Positions 51,492-59,572 of a DNA stretch of 64,000 bases are shown in pieces (position 1 is the stretch's first letter; each line of letters begins with the position of its first letter). The notes under the pieces were generated by a model. The model was not told the DNA's origin and did no database searches. It saw only the letters and a list, made by a program, of their open reading frames with translations. Both the position numbers and the translations under genes were made by a program. Origin of the DNA: DASUVM01 sp036378955 (GTDB lineage Bacteria > Patescibacteriota > Saccharimonadia > Saccharimonadales > Saccharimonadaceae); assembly GCA_036378955.1 (NCBI GenBank), contig DASUVM010000009.1:104242-168241 (forward strand), written 5' to 3'.

Positions 51492-54400
51492 TACGCTACC
51501 TCCTTCTTAATTTCTTCTTCAATACTTTCCGTGTCTTGAATACTCATGCCATCACCAAGGTCGATATCACCATATTCATCGGCTTCGTCGGCAACGGAAA
51601 CGTCAAGCGGTTGGGTGACGGTTGGGTCGATGGTAATTGTTGCCTGGTCATCACCGGCAGCCTGGGTTGAGCTTGCCAGCAAGTGTTCGGCATCAATTTC
51701 ACCACTGCCTTCGTTCATGAGGTCAACTCGTAGGCCTAAGCCTTGTAGCTCTTTCACAAGCACGTTGAAGCTTTCTGGTACCTTTGGTCCCATAATTGGT
51801 TCATTTTTAATGATGGCTTCGTAGGCTTTAGCGCGACCATAGACATCGTCAGATTTAATGGTGAGCATTTCTTGCAGGGTTGCGGCGGCGCCGTAAGCTT
51901 CAAGCGCCCATACTTCCATTTCACCGAAACGCTGACCACCGTTTTGCGCCTTACCACCGAGTGGCTGTTGGGTCACCATGGTGTATGGCCCGATTGAGCG
52001 GGCGTGAATTTTGTCGGCCACCATGTGGTGTAGTTTAATCATGTACATGTTGCCAACAGTGGTTTTTTCTTGAAAGGCTTCGCCGGTGCGGCCATCAAAT
52101 AGCTGCACCTTGCCGTTTTTAGGCAGGCCGGCTTTTTCAAGCTCTTCTTCAATTTTCTCTATCGGCACACCATTGAATGGCGGCGTTGCTACTTTGTAGC
52201 CAAGGGCACGTGCTGCCATGCCGAGGTGGGTTTCAAATAGCTGGCCAAGGTTCATGCGGCTCGGCACACCAAGTGGGTTCAAGATGACATCAACGGGCGC
52301 GCCGTCTTTCATGAATGGCATGTCGGCAACCGGCATAATGCGGGCAACAACACCCTTGTTACCGTGACGGCCGGCGAGCTTATCACCAACGCTAATTTTG
52401 CGCATTTGTGCTACAAAAATCTGAATTTGCATCAGCACGCCGGCCTTCAGCTCGTGGCCGTTCTCGCGGCTGAACACCTTGACGCCAACGACTTTACCGT
52501 GCTTGCCGTTGCTCATGCGCTGAGAGGTGTCGCGAACGTCTTTGGCTTTTTCACCAAAAATGGCACGTAGCAACCGTTCTTCTGAGCTCAACTCTTGCTC
52601 GCCCTTTGGTGTAATTTTACCAACCAGAATGTCACCGGCTTTTACTTCGGCACCAATGCGTACAATGCCGGTTTCGTCAAGGTGACGCAGACTTTCTTCG
52701 CTCACATTTGGAATGTCGCGGGTAACAATTTCAGGGCCAAGCTTGGTTTCGCGCACTTCAACCATAAAATCGGTAATGTGAATGCTTGTTAGATCGTCGT
52801 TTTGTACGAGGCGTTCGCTTAAGATGATGGCGTCATCCATGTTGTAGCCGCCCCATGGCATAAAGGCAACAATAAGGTCGCGGCCAAGTGCCAGTTCGCC
52901 TTCGGCCATGCTCATACCTTCGATCAGTACATCGCCCTTCTTTACCTTTTGGCCTCGGCTGGTGACAACTTTATGGTTAATACTTTCGCCTTCGTTCGAG
53001 CGCTGAAAGTGAACGAGCGGGTAGGTCTTGGTGGTAGTGGCGTATTTTACTTGCACTTCGTTAGCGTCTGCTTTTACTACCTCGCCGTTTTCTTCAGCGA
53101 TAGTCAGCTGGCCAGAATTCAGTGCCACATGTGCTTCAATACCGGTGCCAATAATTGGCGCTTGCGGCTTCAAGAGCGGCACAGCTTGTTTCTGCATGTT
53201 TGAGCCGGTTAAGTTACGGTCGATACGGTTCTTCTCAACAAACGGAATAAGTGAGGCGGTTGAGCCCAAAATTTGGCTGCGAGCGGCATCCATAAAGGTT
53301 ACTTCATGTGCATCGACTTCACCGGGCTTGCCGTGCACACGGGCTGACACGCGAGGTTCAACAAAGCTACCATCTTCATTGAGTGCGTTGCTGGCTTCGG
53401 CGATTACTTCTTTCACCTCTTGGTAGGCGTCAAGCCAAATGATGTCTTTTTGCACTTTACCGTTTTTTACCGGCAAATAAGGTGTTTCAAGAAAGCCATA
53501 TTCGTTCACACGGGTGTAGGCAGCCAGATTACCCACCAGCCCGATGTTGGCACCTTCAGGTGTTTCAACGGTACAAAGGCGGCCGTAGTGGGTTGGGTGT
53601 ACATCGCGCACATCAAGCCCGGCACGTTCGCGCGAAAGGCCACCGGGGCCCATTGAGCTCAGGCGGCGTTTGTGGGCAAGCTCAGAAAGCGGATTGGTGT
53701 GATCCATAAACTGCGAAAGCTGTGAGCTGGCAAAAAACTCGCGAACAGCGGCAACAACAGGGCGAGCGTTAATGAGTTGCGCTGGCGTAACGCTTTCAAG
53801 ATCGCTCATGCTCATGCGATCTTTTGCGTTACGTTCCATGCGGAGCATGCCAATGCGGAACTGGCGTGCAACCAGTTCGCCAACCATCTTGACACGACGG
53901 TTATGGAGTGCGTCAATGTCGTCAGATGTCTCTTGTGTGTTATTTAAGCGAATAACCTCGGCAATGATGGCAATCAGGTCTTCAAGCCGCATAACGCGGT
54001 TTTCAACCGTGTTAGGAACATCAACACCCAGGCGTTGGTTCAGCTTATAGCGGCCTACGCGGCTAATATCAAAGCGCTTAAAGTCAAAGAACATGCGTTC
54101 GATCATGCCGCGAGCATTGTCAACCGTTGCGAGATCGCCCGGGCGCAGGCGTCGATAGACCTCAATTAAGGCTTCGTTGGTGCCTTTGGTGGGGTCTTTT
54201 TCAAAGGTAGCGTCAATATAGTTGGTTTCACCGGTGTCAACTTTCGCAAATAGTTCTTTAATACCAGCATTGGTTGGGTAACCAAGCGCGCGCAGCAATG
54301 TAGTAACGGCAATTTTGCGGCGACGATCGATTTTTACGTACAGTGCACCGTTGTTGGCGGTCTCAAATTCCAGCCAAGCACCACGGCCAGGAATAAGTTT

Positions 54401-54868
54401 GGCGCTATAGAGGTTACGGCCCGAGCTGGTGTCGGCTGTAAAAAAGACACCGGCTGAACGAATTAGCTGGTTAACGACAACACGCTCAGCCCCGTTAATA
54501 ATAAAGGTGCCTTGCTTAGTCATCCAGGGGTAATCGCCAAGATAGATTTCTTGCTCTTTCACCTCGCCGGTCACTTTGTTGGTGAGCTCAACGGTTGCTT
54601 TGAGCGGCGCATCATAACTAATATTATTTTCGCGGGCTTCGGCCTCGGTCATTTTTGGGTCTTCAAAACGGTATCCTTTGAAGCGCAGTTCAAGTTTTTG
54701 TTCGGTGTAGTCCTTGATAGGATTAATTTCTGCAAAAATCTCACCGAGCCCAGTCTCAATAAAGTCTTGCCATGACTTTAGCTGGTGTGCAATGAGGTTT
54801 GGTAACGGGAGCGCGTCATCTGCTTTCGTAAAATAGACGCGCGACTTCATGGCGGTTTTTTGAGCCAT
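51491..54868 (-). CDS. rpoB: RNA polymerase subunit beta
   Basis: 1125 residues. The rifampicin-binding cluster reads FFASSQLSQFMDHTNPLSEL then AHKRRLSSMGPGGLSRERAG (about 385-425), without the common resistance changes at the Asp, His and Ser hot spots. Other core elements: GRLCTVETPEGANIGL, GRDLIVAFMPWGGYNMDDAI and RHGNKGVVARI. The C-terminal end is acidic. A consensus-like promoter with a leader hairpin lies upstream; rplJ/rplL are not adjacent. Confidence 0.98.
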   Translation of the reverse strand: MAQKTAMKSRVYFTKADDALPLPNLIAHQLKSWQDFIETGLGEIFAEINPIKDYTEQKLELRFKGYRFEDPKMTEAEARENNISYDAPLKATVELTNKVTGEVKEQEIYLGDYPWMTKQGTFIINGAERVVVNQLIRSAGVFFTADTSSGRNLYSAKLIPGRGAWLEFETANNGALYVKIDRRRKIAVTTLLRALGYPTNAGIKELFAKVDTGETNYIDATFEKDPTKGTNEALIEVYRRLRPGDLATVDNARGMIERMFFDFKRFDISRVGRYKLNQRLGVDVPNTVENRVMRLEDLIAIIAEVIRLNNTQETSDDIDALHNRRVKMVGELVARQFRIGMLRMERNAKDRMSMSDLESVTPAQLINARPVVAAVREFFASSQLSQFMDHTNPLSELAHKRRLSSMGPGGLSRERAGLDVRDVHPTHYGRLCTVETPEGANIGLVGNLAAYTRVNEYGFLETPYLPVKNGKVQKDIIWLDAYQEVKEVIAEASNALNEDGSFVEPRVSARVHGKPGEVDAHEVTFMDAARSQILGSTASLIPFVEKNRIDRNLTGSNMQKQAVPLLKPQAPIIGTGIEAHVALNSGQLTIAEENGEVVKADANEVQVKYATTTKTYPLVHFQRSNEGESINHKVVTSRGQKVKKGDVLIEGMSMAEGELALGRDLIVAFMPWGGYNMDDAIILSERLVQNDDLTSIHITDFMVEVRETKLGPEIVTRDIPNVSEESLRHLDETGIVRIGAEVKAGDILVGKITPKGEQELSSEERLLRAIFGEKAKDVRDTSQRMSNGKHGKVVGVKVFSRENGHELKAGVLMQIQIFVAQMRKISVGDKLAGRHGNKGVVARIMPVADMPFMKDGAPVDVILNPLGVPSRMNLGQLFETHLGMAARALGYKVATPPFNGVPIEKIEEELEKAGLPKNGKVQLFDGRTGEAFQEKTTVGNMYMIKLHHMVADKIHARSIGPYTMVTQQPLGGKAQNGGQRFGEMEVWALEAYGAAATLQEMLTIKSDDVYGRAKAYEAIIKNEPIMGPKVPESFNVLVKELQGLGLRVDLMNEGSGEIDAEHLLASSTQAAGDDQATITIDPTVTQPLDVSVADEADEYGDIDLGDGMSIQDTESIEEEIKKEVA

Positions 54869-55047
54869 AAAAGACGTTCCTCTCTGATTGTAATTAGTTG
54901 TTAGTGATGATGAACATTGCTTTTTCTCGCTTTAAAAGCAACGTTCAGGCGCCCGAAGATCACTAAATGGTGGTTTGCCAAAGTGCCGTTGCCATCCGGC
55001 CCTATAAGGCATACTAATAGCCACCTTACTCTACTTCTTAAGTTTAG

Positions 55048-55076
55048 ATTGTGCGGTATAAAAAAATAAAAGTCAA
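55048..55076 (-). promoter_or_regulatory. Promoter of rpoB-rpoC
   Basis: On the minus strand TTGACT (55071-55076) and CACAAT (55048-55053) are 17 nt apart, giving a leader of about 170 nt before rpoB with a hairpin at 54912-54946 that could act in attenuation. Confidence 0.65.
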
Positions 55077-55086
55077 GGGTTTATAG

Positions 55087-55192
55087 CCCTGACTCTCAAA
55101 CTCATCGTGCAGGTAGTGCTCGGCGGCTCGACCCCTTCCGTGCTCACGAAAGGGGTCGAGCCCAGCGACAGGCTGAGGGTCTTGAGAGTCGG
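55087..55192. repeat. Nested inverted repeat between LuxR gene 1 and rpoB
   Basis: An outer stem (cctgactctcaa at 55088-55099 with ttgagagtcgg at 55182-55192, one mismatch) encloses a perfect 13-bp inner hairpin (ggctcgacccctt 55125-55137 with aaggggtcgagcc 55150-55162). It lies downstream of the first LuxR gene on the minus strand and may be its terminator, but the two-level structure is more elaborate than needed. Confidence 0.7.
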
Positions 55193-55252
55193 GGTTGTCT
55201 CATGCCTCAGAGTAAACTGGAGGTATGAAGGTGGATGGCAACTTACAGATTT

Positions 55253-55831
55253 TTACTCAGGCAAGATGTTCAAAGCTCGACCACGTGCTACGGCTTCTTG
55301 CCGGCTATTGACTTCTAGTTTTTTAAATAGCGCAAAAACGTGGGTCTTGACGGTATTCACTGAAACATACATCTGCCTAGCAATTTCCTCATATGACAAA
55401 AATGATGCCATATGATGCAGAACTTGTGTCTGACGCGGAGTGAGCCCATATGGATAAAGCGGAGGCAAGTCAGGAGGGCGCAAATCTTCTGGTATGATGA
55501 GGTGCCCGAGGTATGCTTCTTTGCTTATTTTTTGAAGTCTTTGCCGGGCAGCTTCAAGCTCTTCAATAAAGACCTTCCCAGTAACAATGAGCAAAAGCTT
55601 CTCATTGCTATTCACTATGGCCTTCAGCTCTTGCCGCGAAGCCTTGGCTATCGTTGAGGCTGGAACAGCCACTATATCATCTACTAGCGCTAGTGATTCG
55701 GCATCGCCGCCCAGTGAGAACTGCAAAGACAGCTTGCCCGTAAATTGCTTCGCCTTTATGCCTTCGGTAATCATTGCGGTCATTTCTGGCGGCAAACTAA
55801 GGAACAGCCCAGCCCTTTTATTGGCTTGCAT
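55253..55831 (-). CDS. LuxR-type regulator with unfamiliar N-terminal domain (array member 1)
   Basis: 192 residues with a LuxR/NarL HTH at the C-terminus (about 128-190): LTPRQTQVLHHMASFLSYEE, VSVNTVKTHVFALFKKLEV, SRQEAVARGRA. The N-terminal part (about 1-115) looks like an alternating alpha/beta domain, with VDDIVAVPASTIAKASRQEL and LLLIVTG matching the layout of the other three genes, but has no receiver-type acidic pocket. ATG 55831 has GGAGG upstream. A -35/-10 pair TTTGAT/TATACG (16 nt) lies at 55871-55898. Confidence 0.82.
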   Translation of the reverse strand: MQANKRAGLFLSLPPEMTAMITEGIKAKQFTGKLSLQFSLGGDAESLALVDDIVAVPASTIAKASRQELKAIVNSNEKLLLIVTGKVFIEELEAARQRLQKISKEAYLGHLIIPEDLRPPDLPPLYPYGLTPRQTQVLHHMASFLSYEEIARQMYVSVNTVKTHVFALFKKLEVNSRQEAVARGRALNILPE

Positions 55832-55870
55832 GAGGCCTCCATTTTGTTAAGTAGCCGATCCTGATCTTAG

Positions 55871-55898
55871 CGTATAATATTTTCTTTGGCTTATCAAA
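55871..55898 (-). promoter_or_regulatory. Promoter of LuxR gene 1
   Basis: On the minus strand TTTGAT (55893-55898) and TATACG (55871-55876), 16 nt apart. The motif CTTTGATAAGCC is shared almost exactly with the promoter of gene 2. Confidence 0.55.
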
Positions 55899-55928
55899 GT
55901 TCTCTCAGATATACCAAAAAAGACGAAC

Positions 55929-55963
55929 GGGTGCGCGCACCTCTACACGAGGCGCGCGCACCC
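55929..55963. repeat. GC-rich hairpin after LuxR gene 2
   Basis: gggtgcgcgc (55929-55938) pairs with gcgcgcaccc (55954-55963); an inner cctc/gagg extends the stem. It follows the stop of gene 2 by 21 nt on the minus strand. No U-tract. Confidence 0.7.
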
Positions 55964-55984
55964 AAAGAGCAAATTGCCTGCACG

Positions 55985-56590
55985 TTACTCAATAAGGCCC
56001 AGCTGCAAAGCAACCATTACTAGCTGCGCACGGTTTTTGACACGCAGTCTCCGAAGCAGCCGACTAATCTTGCGTTTGATAACTTCCTCACTGCTATCTA
56101 GCTTAAGGCCGATTGCGCGATTGCTTAAGCCTTTGCTCACACCTTCCATAATCCGCCTCTCACGAGGTGTTATATGAAGATTACCTAGTGAGAGGGGGGT
56201 GTTATGCTGAAGCTCCTCGTTACTCACCACAAGGTAGGTAACTTGCAACTGCCCCCCAAGCATAGCCGAAACCTCTTTCGGCTTGAGCCGGCCGGCATCT
56301 ACCTTGTTAACAACGAGGTGAAGCGGTGCTTTCCACTTTACGATACACCCCAATGCCTCCGGCGGGCACTGTGCTAGCCTGGCAGGCGTGGTGTACACCG
56401 CCTGGGCAGTAGCAAGGGTGAAGATGCCATCCCACTCTGGAAACGCGAGGAATATGTAGCGCACAGGGGGAGAGCTCAGCCGAGGAATCACTCTTTCCCA
56501 GCCCTGCATTAAGGTCTGTACTATCTCTGGCGGATGATCAAGCAAGACGGCAGCAATTGGCGTCTCTTGAGCACTTCTACTTCTTGTCAT
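55985..56590 (-). CDS. LuxR-type regulator (array member 2)
   Basis: About 201 residues from ATG 56590 (GGGAGG upstream; the open frame to 56653 overlaps the promoter). N-terminal domain has TLATAQAVYTTPARLAQCPPEA and LHLVVNKVDA, the same layout as gene 3 and 4 (x-TP-x-x-L-x-x-PPE). C-terminal HTH: ITPRERRIMEGVSKGLSNRA with SSEEVIKRKISRLLRRLRV; the usual TVK-x-H recognition region is changed to VIKRK, so DNA specificity likely differs. Confidence 0.82.
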   Translation of the reverse strand: MTRSRSAQETPIAAVLLDHPPEIVQTLMQGWERVIPRLSSPPVRYIFLAFPEWDGIFTLATAQAVYTTPARLAQCPPEALGCIVKWKAPLHLVVNKVDAGRLKPKEVSAMLGGQLQVTYLVVSNEELQHNTPLSLGNLHITPRERRIMEGVSKGLSNRAIGLKLDSSEEVIKRKISRLLRRLRVKNRAQLVMVALQLGLIE

Positions 56591-56625
56591 TTGCCCTCCC
56601 GGGTTTGGGAACCAGGTCTGCGTAT

Positions 56626-56654
56626 AGGGTACGATACTTCGTGGCTTTATCAAA
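56626..56654 (-). promoter_or_regulatory. Promoter of LuxR gene 2
   Basis: On the minus strand TTTGAT (56649-56654) and TACCCT (56626-56631), 17 nt apart, within the motif CTTTGATAAAGCC that resembles the promoter of gene 1. Confidence 0.5.
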
Positions 56655-56677
56655 GAGTTCTAAAATGAAAGGGGTGC

Positions 56678-56705
56678 ATCCCCTGAGCTTCGAGACTCAG
56701 GGGAT
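56678..56705. repeat. GC-rich hairpin after LuxR gene 3
   Basis: atcccctgag (56678-56687) and ctcaggggat (56696-56705) form a perfect 10-bp stem with an 8-nt loop, 25 nt after the stop of gene 3 on the minus strand. No U-tract. Confidence 0.7.
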
Positions 56706-56730
56706 ATAGATCCGGAGCAGCGGCATCAGC

Positions 56731-57327
56731 TCATCTCACAATGCCGAGGCGCCAAGCTTCTGCTACTGCCTCAGCACGGTTTTGAACCTTCAGTCTTCTG
56801 TATATACGGCAAGCATGCGACTTGATGGTGTTTTCTGTCAAAGACAGCTCGCGCCCTATCTCACCGTTCGTCTTACCTTGCATCATACCTGACAAAACCT
56901 GCAGCTCACGTTTAGAGAGCTCTATTGCTCCGTAGGCTCCTCCTTTTTTGAGCGGCATTATCGCCAGTGGGCGCTCATAGTCGCCTATAACCACGAAGCT
57001 GTGCGGTTGGCTGCTGAATTGCTTGGTAATTGCCAGGGCATCATGTAACCCTTGCCTGCAGGCTACCACTAGGGTCGGTATGCGTGTCATGAGCCGGCTA
57101 ACTAGCTCTGGTGGGTGTGCCTGGAGCATGGCAGGAGTTGCCGCCAGCAGGTTTACTTTCTGTGGGTCAAGCTGGGCTACTTTTTGCCATGAAGTAAGCT
57201 TTACTTTAGCGCCAGCCCTTTCCCAGGTTATGATTAGCTCCATTAGCGGCTCTTGGGCCAATTCAGCCCTGTCGGCCAACAACGCAATGACATAGCCTTG
57301 CTCACTAGCGGCGTCTTCGCACTTCAT
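56731..57327 (-). CDS. LuxR-type regulator (array member 3)
   Basis: About 198 residues from ATG 57327 (GGGGGT upstream). N-terminal domain: VIALLADRAELAQEPLMELI, SWQKVAQLDPQKVNLLAATP, AMLQAHPPELVSRLM, TLVVACRQG. C-terminal HTH: LSKRELQVLSGMMQGKTNGE, LSLTENTIKSHACRIYRRLK, NRAEAVAEAWRLG. The shared S-W-x(3)-A-x(2)-D-P and M-L-x(3)-P-P patterns link it to gene 4. A receiver-like phosphorylation Asp is not evident. Confidence 0.85.
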   Translation of the reverse strand: MKCEDAASEQGYVIALLADRAELAQEPLMELIITWERAGAKVKLTSWQKVAQLDPQKVNLLAATPAMLQAHPPELVSRLMTRIPTLVVACRQGLHDALAITKQFSSQPHSFVVIGDYERPLAIMPLKKGGAYGAIELSKRELQVLSGMMQGKTNGEIGRELSLTENTIKSHACRIYRRLKVQNRAEAVAEAWRLGIVR

Positions 57328-57362
57328 ACTACCCCCGGATACTCGAGATCGGGTCCATTTAT

Positions 57363-57391
57363 AGCGTAGCGTATTTTTCAACAAGTGCCAA
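57363..57391 (-). promoter_or_regulatory. Promoter of LuxR gene 3
   Basis: On the minus strand TTGGCA (57386-57391) and TACGCT (57363-57368), 17 nt apart, about 36 nt before the ATG at 57327. Confidence 0.5.
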
Positions 57392-57421
57392 AGTTTATAT
57401 AATATTAGAGAGAACTGAATA

Positions 57422-57452
57422 CACCCCCCTTAAGCATTACTCAAGGGGGGTG
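57422..57452. repeat. GC-rich hairpin after LuxR gene 4
   Basis: cacccccctt (57422-57431) and aaggggggtg (57443-57452) form a perfect 10-bp stem with an 11-nt loop, 20 nt after the stop of gene 4 on the minus strand. No U-tract. Confidence 0.7.
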
Positions 57453-57472
57453 CGAACCCGAAGGCAGACAGG

Positions 57473-58036
57473 CTAGGCCACAAGAAGACCTTGCTGAAAG
57501 CCTATTGCTACGGCGTGAGCTCGATCATTGACGTGAAGCTTTCGAAAGAGCTTGCTGGCGTGATATTTCACGGTGTCTTCCGATAGGTGTAGTCGATCGC
57601 CAATATGTTTGTTTGAGAAGCCCTTCGCTATCAACCGCAAGATATCAACCTCACGATCGGTAAGGTCGCAGCCAGCGGGCTGCCTGAGGCGCGATAGGGG
57701 GTGGACAATGCCACTGCTCATCAATACGGAGTCGCTTGATTGCAAAAAGAAAGTAGCAGCTCTCCGTATATCTTCAGGGGTGTTGCCCTTGTCGAGCAGC
57801 ACCGACAGTTTCGAGCGTCGTGCTCTAACCTGAGGCAATAGAGCCGGCGGGCATTGCCGGAGCATGAGCGTGTCTGTCACGAGTGGCTGTTCGGGATCAA
57901 TTTTGGCCCACTCCTCCCATGAAGAAAGCGGTTCTAGCGAGATATTTAGAGAATCCAGATACCTAGCGAGTTTGTTGAGTACTTTCTGTGACGACAACAG
58001 CGCCGCAACAACCTGCTCCCAACCGAATTTTTGCAA
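57473..58036 (-). CDS. LuxR-type regulator (array member 4)
   Basis: 187 residues from a TTG at 58036 with AAGGA 5 nt upstream. N-terminal domain: SSWEEWAKIDPEQPLVTDTL, MLRQCPPALLPQVRARRSKL, SVLLDKGNTPEDIRRA. C-terminal HTH: LTDREVDILRLIAKGFSNKH, LHLSEDTVKYHASKLFRKL, HVNDRAHAVAIGFQQGLL. It is the first gene of the array by transcription order and shows the best-preserved HTH. Confidence 0.85.
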   Translation of the reverse strand: MQKFGWEQVVAALLSSQKVLNKLARYLDSLNISLEPLSSWEEWAKIDPEQPLVTDTLMLRQCPPALLPQVRARRSKLSVLLDKGNTPEDIRRAATFFLQSSDSVLMSSGIVHPLSRLRQPAGCDLTDREVDILRLIAKGFSNKHIGDRLHLSEDTVKYHASKLFRKLHVNDRAHAVAIGFQQGLLVA

Positions 58037-58082
58037 TGTCGTCCTTCTCTCGGATTCATAGGATAAAACCCAATTCTAGCAT

Positions 58083-58110
58083 ACAATATTTAAAGAATAA
58101 TTGAATCAAA
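58083..58110 (-). promoter_or_regulatory. Promoter of LuxR gene 4
   Basis: On the minus strand TTTGAT (58105-58110) and TATTGT (58083-58088), 16 nt apart. The -35 box equals that of genes 1 and 2. Confidence 0.5.
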
Positions 58111-58141
58111 ACTGTGTTGCTTTTTGAAGCTATCGCTCCAT

Positions 58142-58912
58142 CTATGTCTGCATTAATCGTTCGCGCAAGCTTGCATGCACATCGAAGGTGCGCGGGGCTC
58201 GCATTTCACGCACCTCGATGTCTTCTGTGAACGAGGCTGTTCTTCCTGTTTCTATAAACCCTAGGCTCATCAAAAATGGGTACGAATGCAAACTATACTC
58301 ACTCGTATCAGATGCGACAAAACTGAGCGCCGGCGCCTCAACTAACGGATGTGGCTGCTGGGTGGCTCTTGTTTTCATAATACTATCAAGCGCAAAAAAT
58401 GCCATGTGTAGCGACACGCCAGTGCGGCGATATTCGGGGTGCGTAGCTGCCTCCATTCTGTAATACGCTCCGTCACTAGCATCGGCCGGCCACACAGATA
58501 ACGCATGAAAACCAGGCAAGTGCGCACTGAGGCGACGCGCTTTTCGCTGCCACGCAGAAGTAATTAATGGGTTAATATCGTCGTACATTGCCACACCATC
58601 TACTAATGCATGGGCAATAGTGCCCGCTTGGTTGCGCACCGCTATTCGGCGTGGGCCAATGCCGCCATCACGTCTTTTTTTGATCGATGCGGCAATCGCT
58701 TTTTGCTTGGCAGGGTCATCAGGTGTATATACTCGCGTTGCGAGCTCTTTACCAAATCCGTTCACAGCATGAGCGCCGACGATGCTTCGCAAAAACTCAC
58801 CGACTTCGTCTGCTTCTATCTCTTGCGCCGTCAGAGTTTCGCCTGCTTTGTTGGTAAATCTCTGTTGGCTGAAATTGGGCAAACGATAAGAAGCTTCAGA
58901 AGAGTGTGCCAT
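58142..58912 (-). CDS. GNAT-like N-acetyltransferase, probable
   Basis: 256 residues. The strongest hint is MEAATHPEYRRTGVSLHMAF (about 152-171), which resembles GNAT motif A (R/Q-x-x-G-x-G/A) that binds acetyl-CoA, followed by a helix; the later SYPFLMSLGFIETGRTA resembles the Y-x-x-x-GF end of the fold. The N-terminal 100 residues are charged and helical without a known motif. Substrate unknown. It lies 4 nt after clpP and probably shares its transcript. Confidence 0.6.
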   Translation of the reverse strand: MAHSSEASYRLPNFSQQRFTNKAGETLTAQEIEADEVGEFLRSIVGAHAVNGFGKELATRVYTPDDPAKQKAIAASIKKRRDGGIGPRRIAVRNQAGTIAHALVDGVAMYDDINPLITSAWQRKARRLSAHLPGFHALSVWPADASDGAYYRMEAATHPEYRRTGVSLHMAFFALDSIMKTRATQQPHPLVEAPALSFVASDTSEYSLHSYPFLMSLGFIETGRTASFTEDIEVREMRAPRTFDVHASLRERLMQT

Positions 58913-58916
58913 ATAG

Positions 58917-59537
58917 CTAAGCTATTTGCTCTACTACTTTGTCGATCAAGCCATATTTCACCGATTCTTCGGCGCTCATCCAATAATCACGTTCCATGTC
59001 GGCTTTTATTTTAGAAATTTTCTGGCCGGTGTGTTTTGCGATAATTGCAGCCAGTTTGTTTTTGAGCTCAATTACCTCACGGAGGGTAATTTCCATATCA
59101 GTAACAACGCCTTGGGTGCCGCTGTGGGGTTGATGAATCATAGCGCGGGCGTGCGGCAGCATAAATCGCTTGCCTTTTGTGCCAGCGGCAAGTAACACAG
59201 CACCAAAACTCGCCTGCAAACCAATGCCATAGGTTCGGACATCTGGCTTAATAAACTGAATAGTGTCATAAATAGCAAGGCCGTCATAGACACTGCCGCC
59301 GGGGCTATTAATGTAGAGTGAAATATCTTTCTCAGGGTCTTCATAAGCCAGGTGAAGCAGCTGGGCAACCACCAAGTTAGCGGTGTGCTCATTCACCTCT
59401 TCTCCCAAGAAGATAATTCGTTCTTTTAAAAGGCGGCTATAAATATCGTAAGCGCGTTCACCAAAACTTGAGCTCTCGATAACAGTAGGTACAAGGTAAT
59501 TTTTTGGCTTTTTAGCCGTTTTATCATGTGTAATCAT
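58917..59537 (-). CDS. clpP: ATP-dependent Clp protease proteolytic subunit
   Basis: 206 residues starting MITHDKTAKKPKNYLVPTVI at 59537; the 47 codons upstream are not conserved. All catalytic residues are present: Ser in GLQASFGAVLL, His in MIHQPHSG and Asp in ERDYWMSAEE. The heptameric core motifs YINSPGGSVYDGLAIYDTIQ are standard. ClpP degrades proteins fed by Clp ATPases. A CIRCE operator and promoter lie directly upstream, so HrcA repression is likely. The promoter geometry predicts a leaderless message. Confidence 0.96.
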   Translation of the reverse strand: MITHDKTAKKPKNYLVPTVIESSSFGERAYDIYSRLLKERIIFLGEEVNEHTANLVVAQLLHLAYEDPEKDISLYINSPGGSVYDGLAIYDTIQFIKPDVRTYGIGLQASFGAVLLAAGTKGKRFMLPHARAMIHQPHSGTQGVVTDMEITLREVIELKNKLAAIIAKHTGQKISKIKADMERDYWMSAEESVKYGLIDKVVEQIA

Positions 59538-59543
59538 GGCTCT

Positions 59544-59572
59544 ATTGTAAACAAAATTAGCACTCGTGACAA
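59544..59572 (-). promoter_or_regulatory. Promoter of clpP
   Basis: On the minus strand TTGTCA (59567-59572) and TACAAT (59544-59549) are 17 nt apart; the -35 box is inside the CIRCE operator. Transcription would start on or next to the clpP ATG. An alternative pair TTGGCA/CTAATT (17 nt) overlaps the operator too. Confidence 0.6.

Larger units (their letters stand above)
54869..55252 (-). other. rpoB leader, promoter region and repeat-like hairpins (non-coding)
   Basis: This 384-nt stretch holds no gene. It contains a hairpin in the rpoB leader (GAACATTGCTTTT with AAAAGCAACGTTC, 54912-54946), the rpoB promoter, and the cruciform-like element described separately. Confidence 0.7.

Noticed and set aside
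55107..55415. Plus-strand 102-codon frame upstream of rpoB
   Set aside because: It crosses the nested hairpin and the end of the LuxR gene; no ribosome binding site or conserved pattern.
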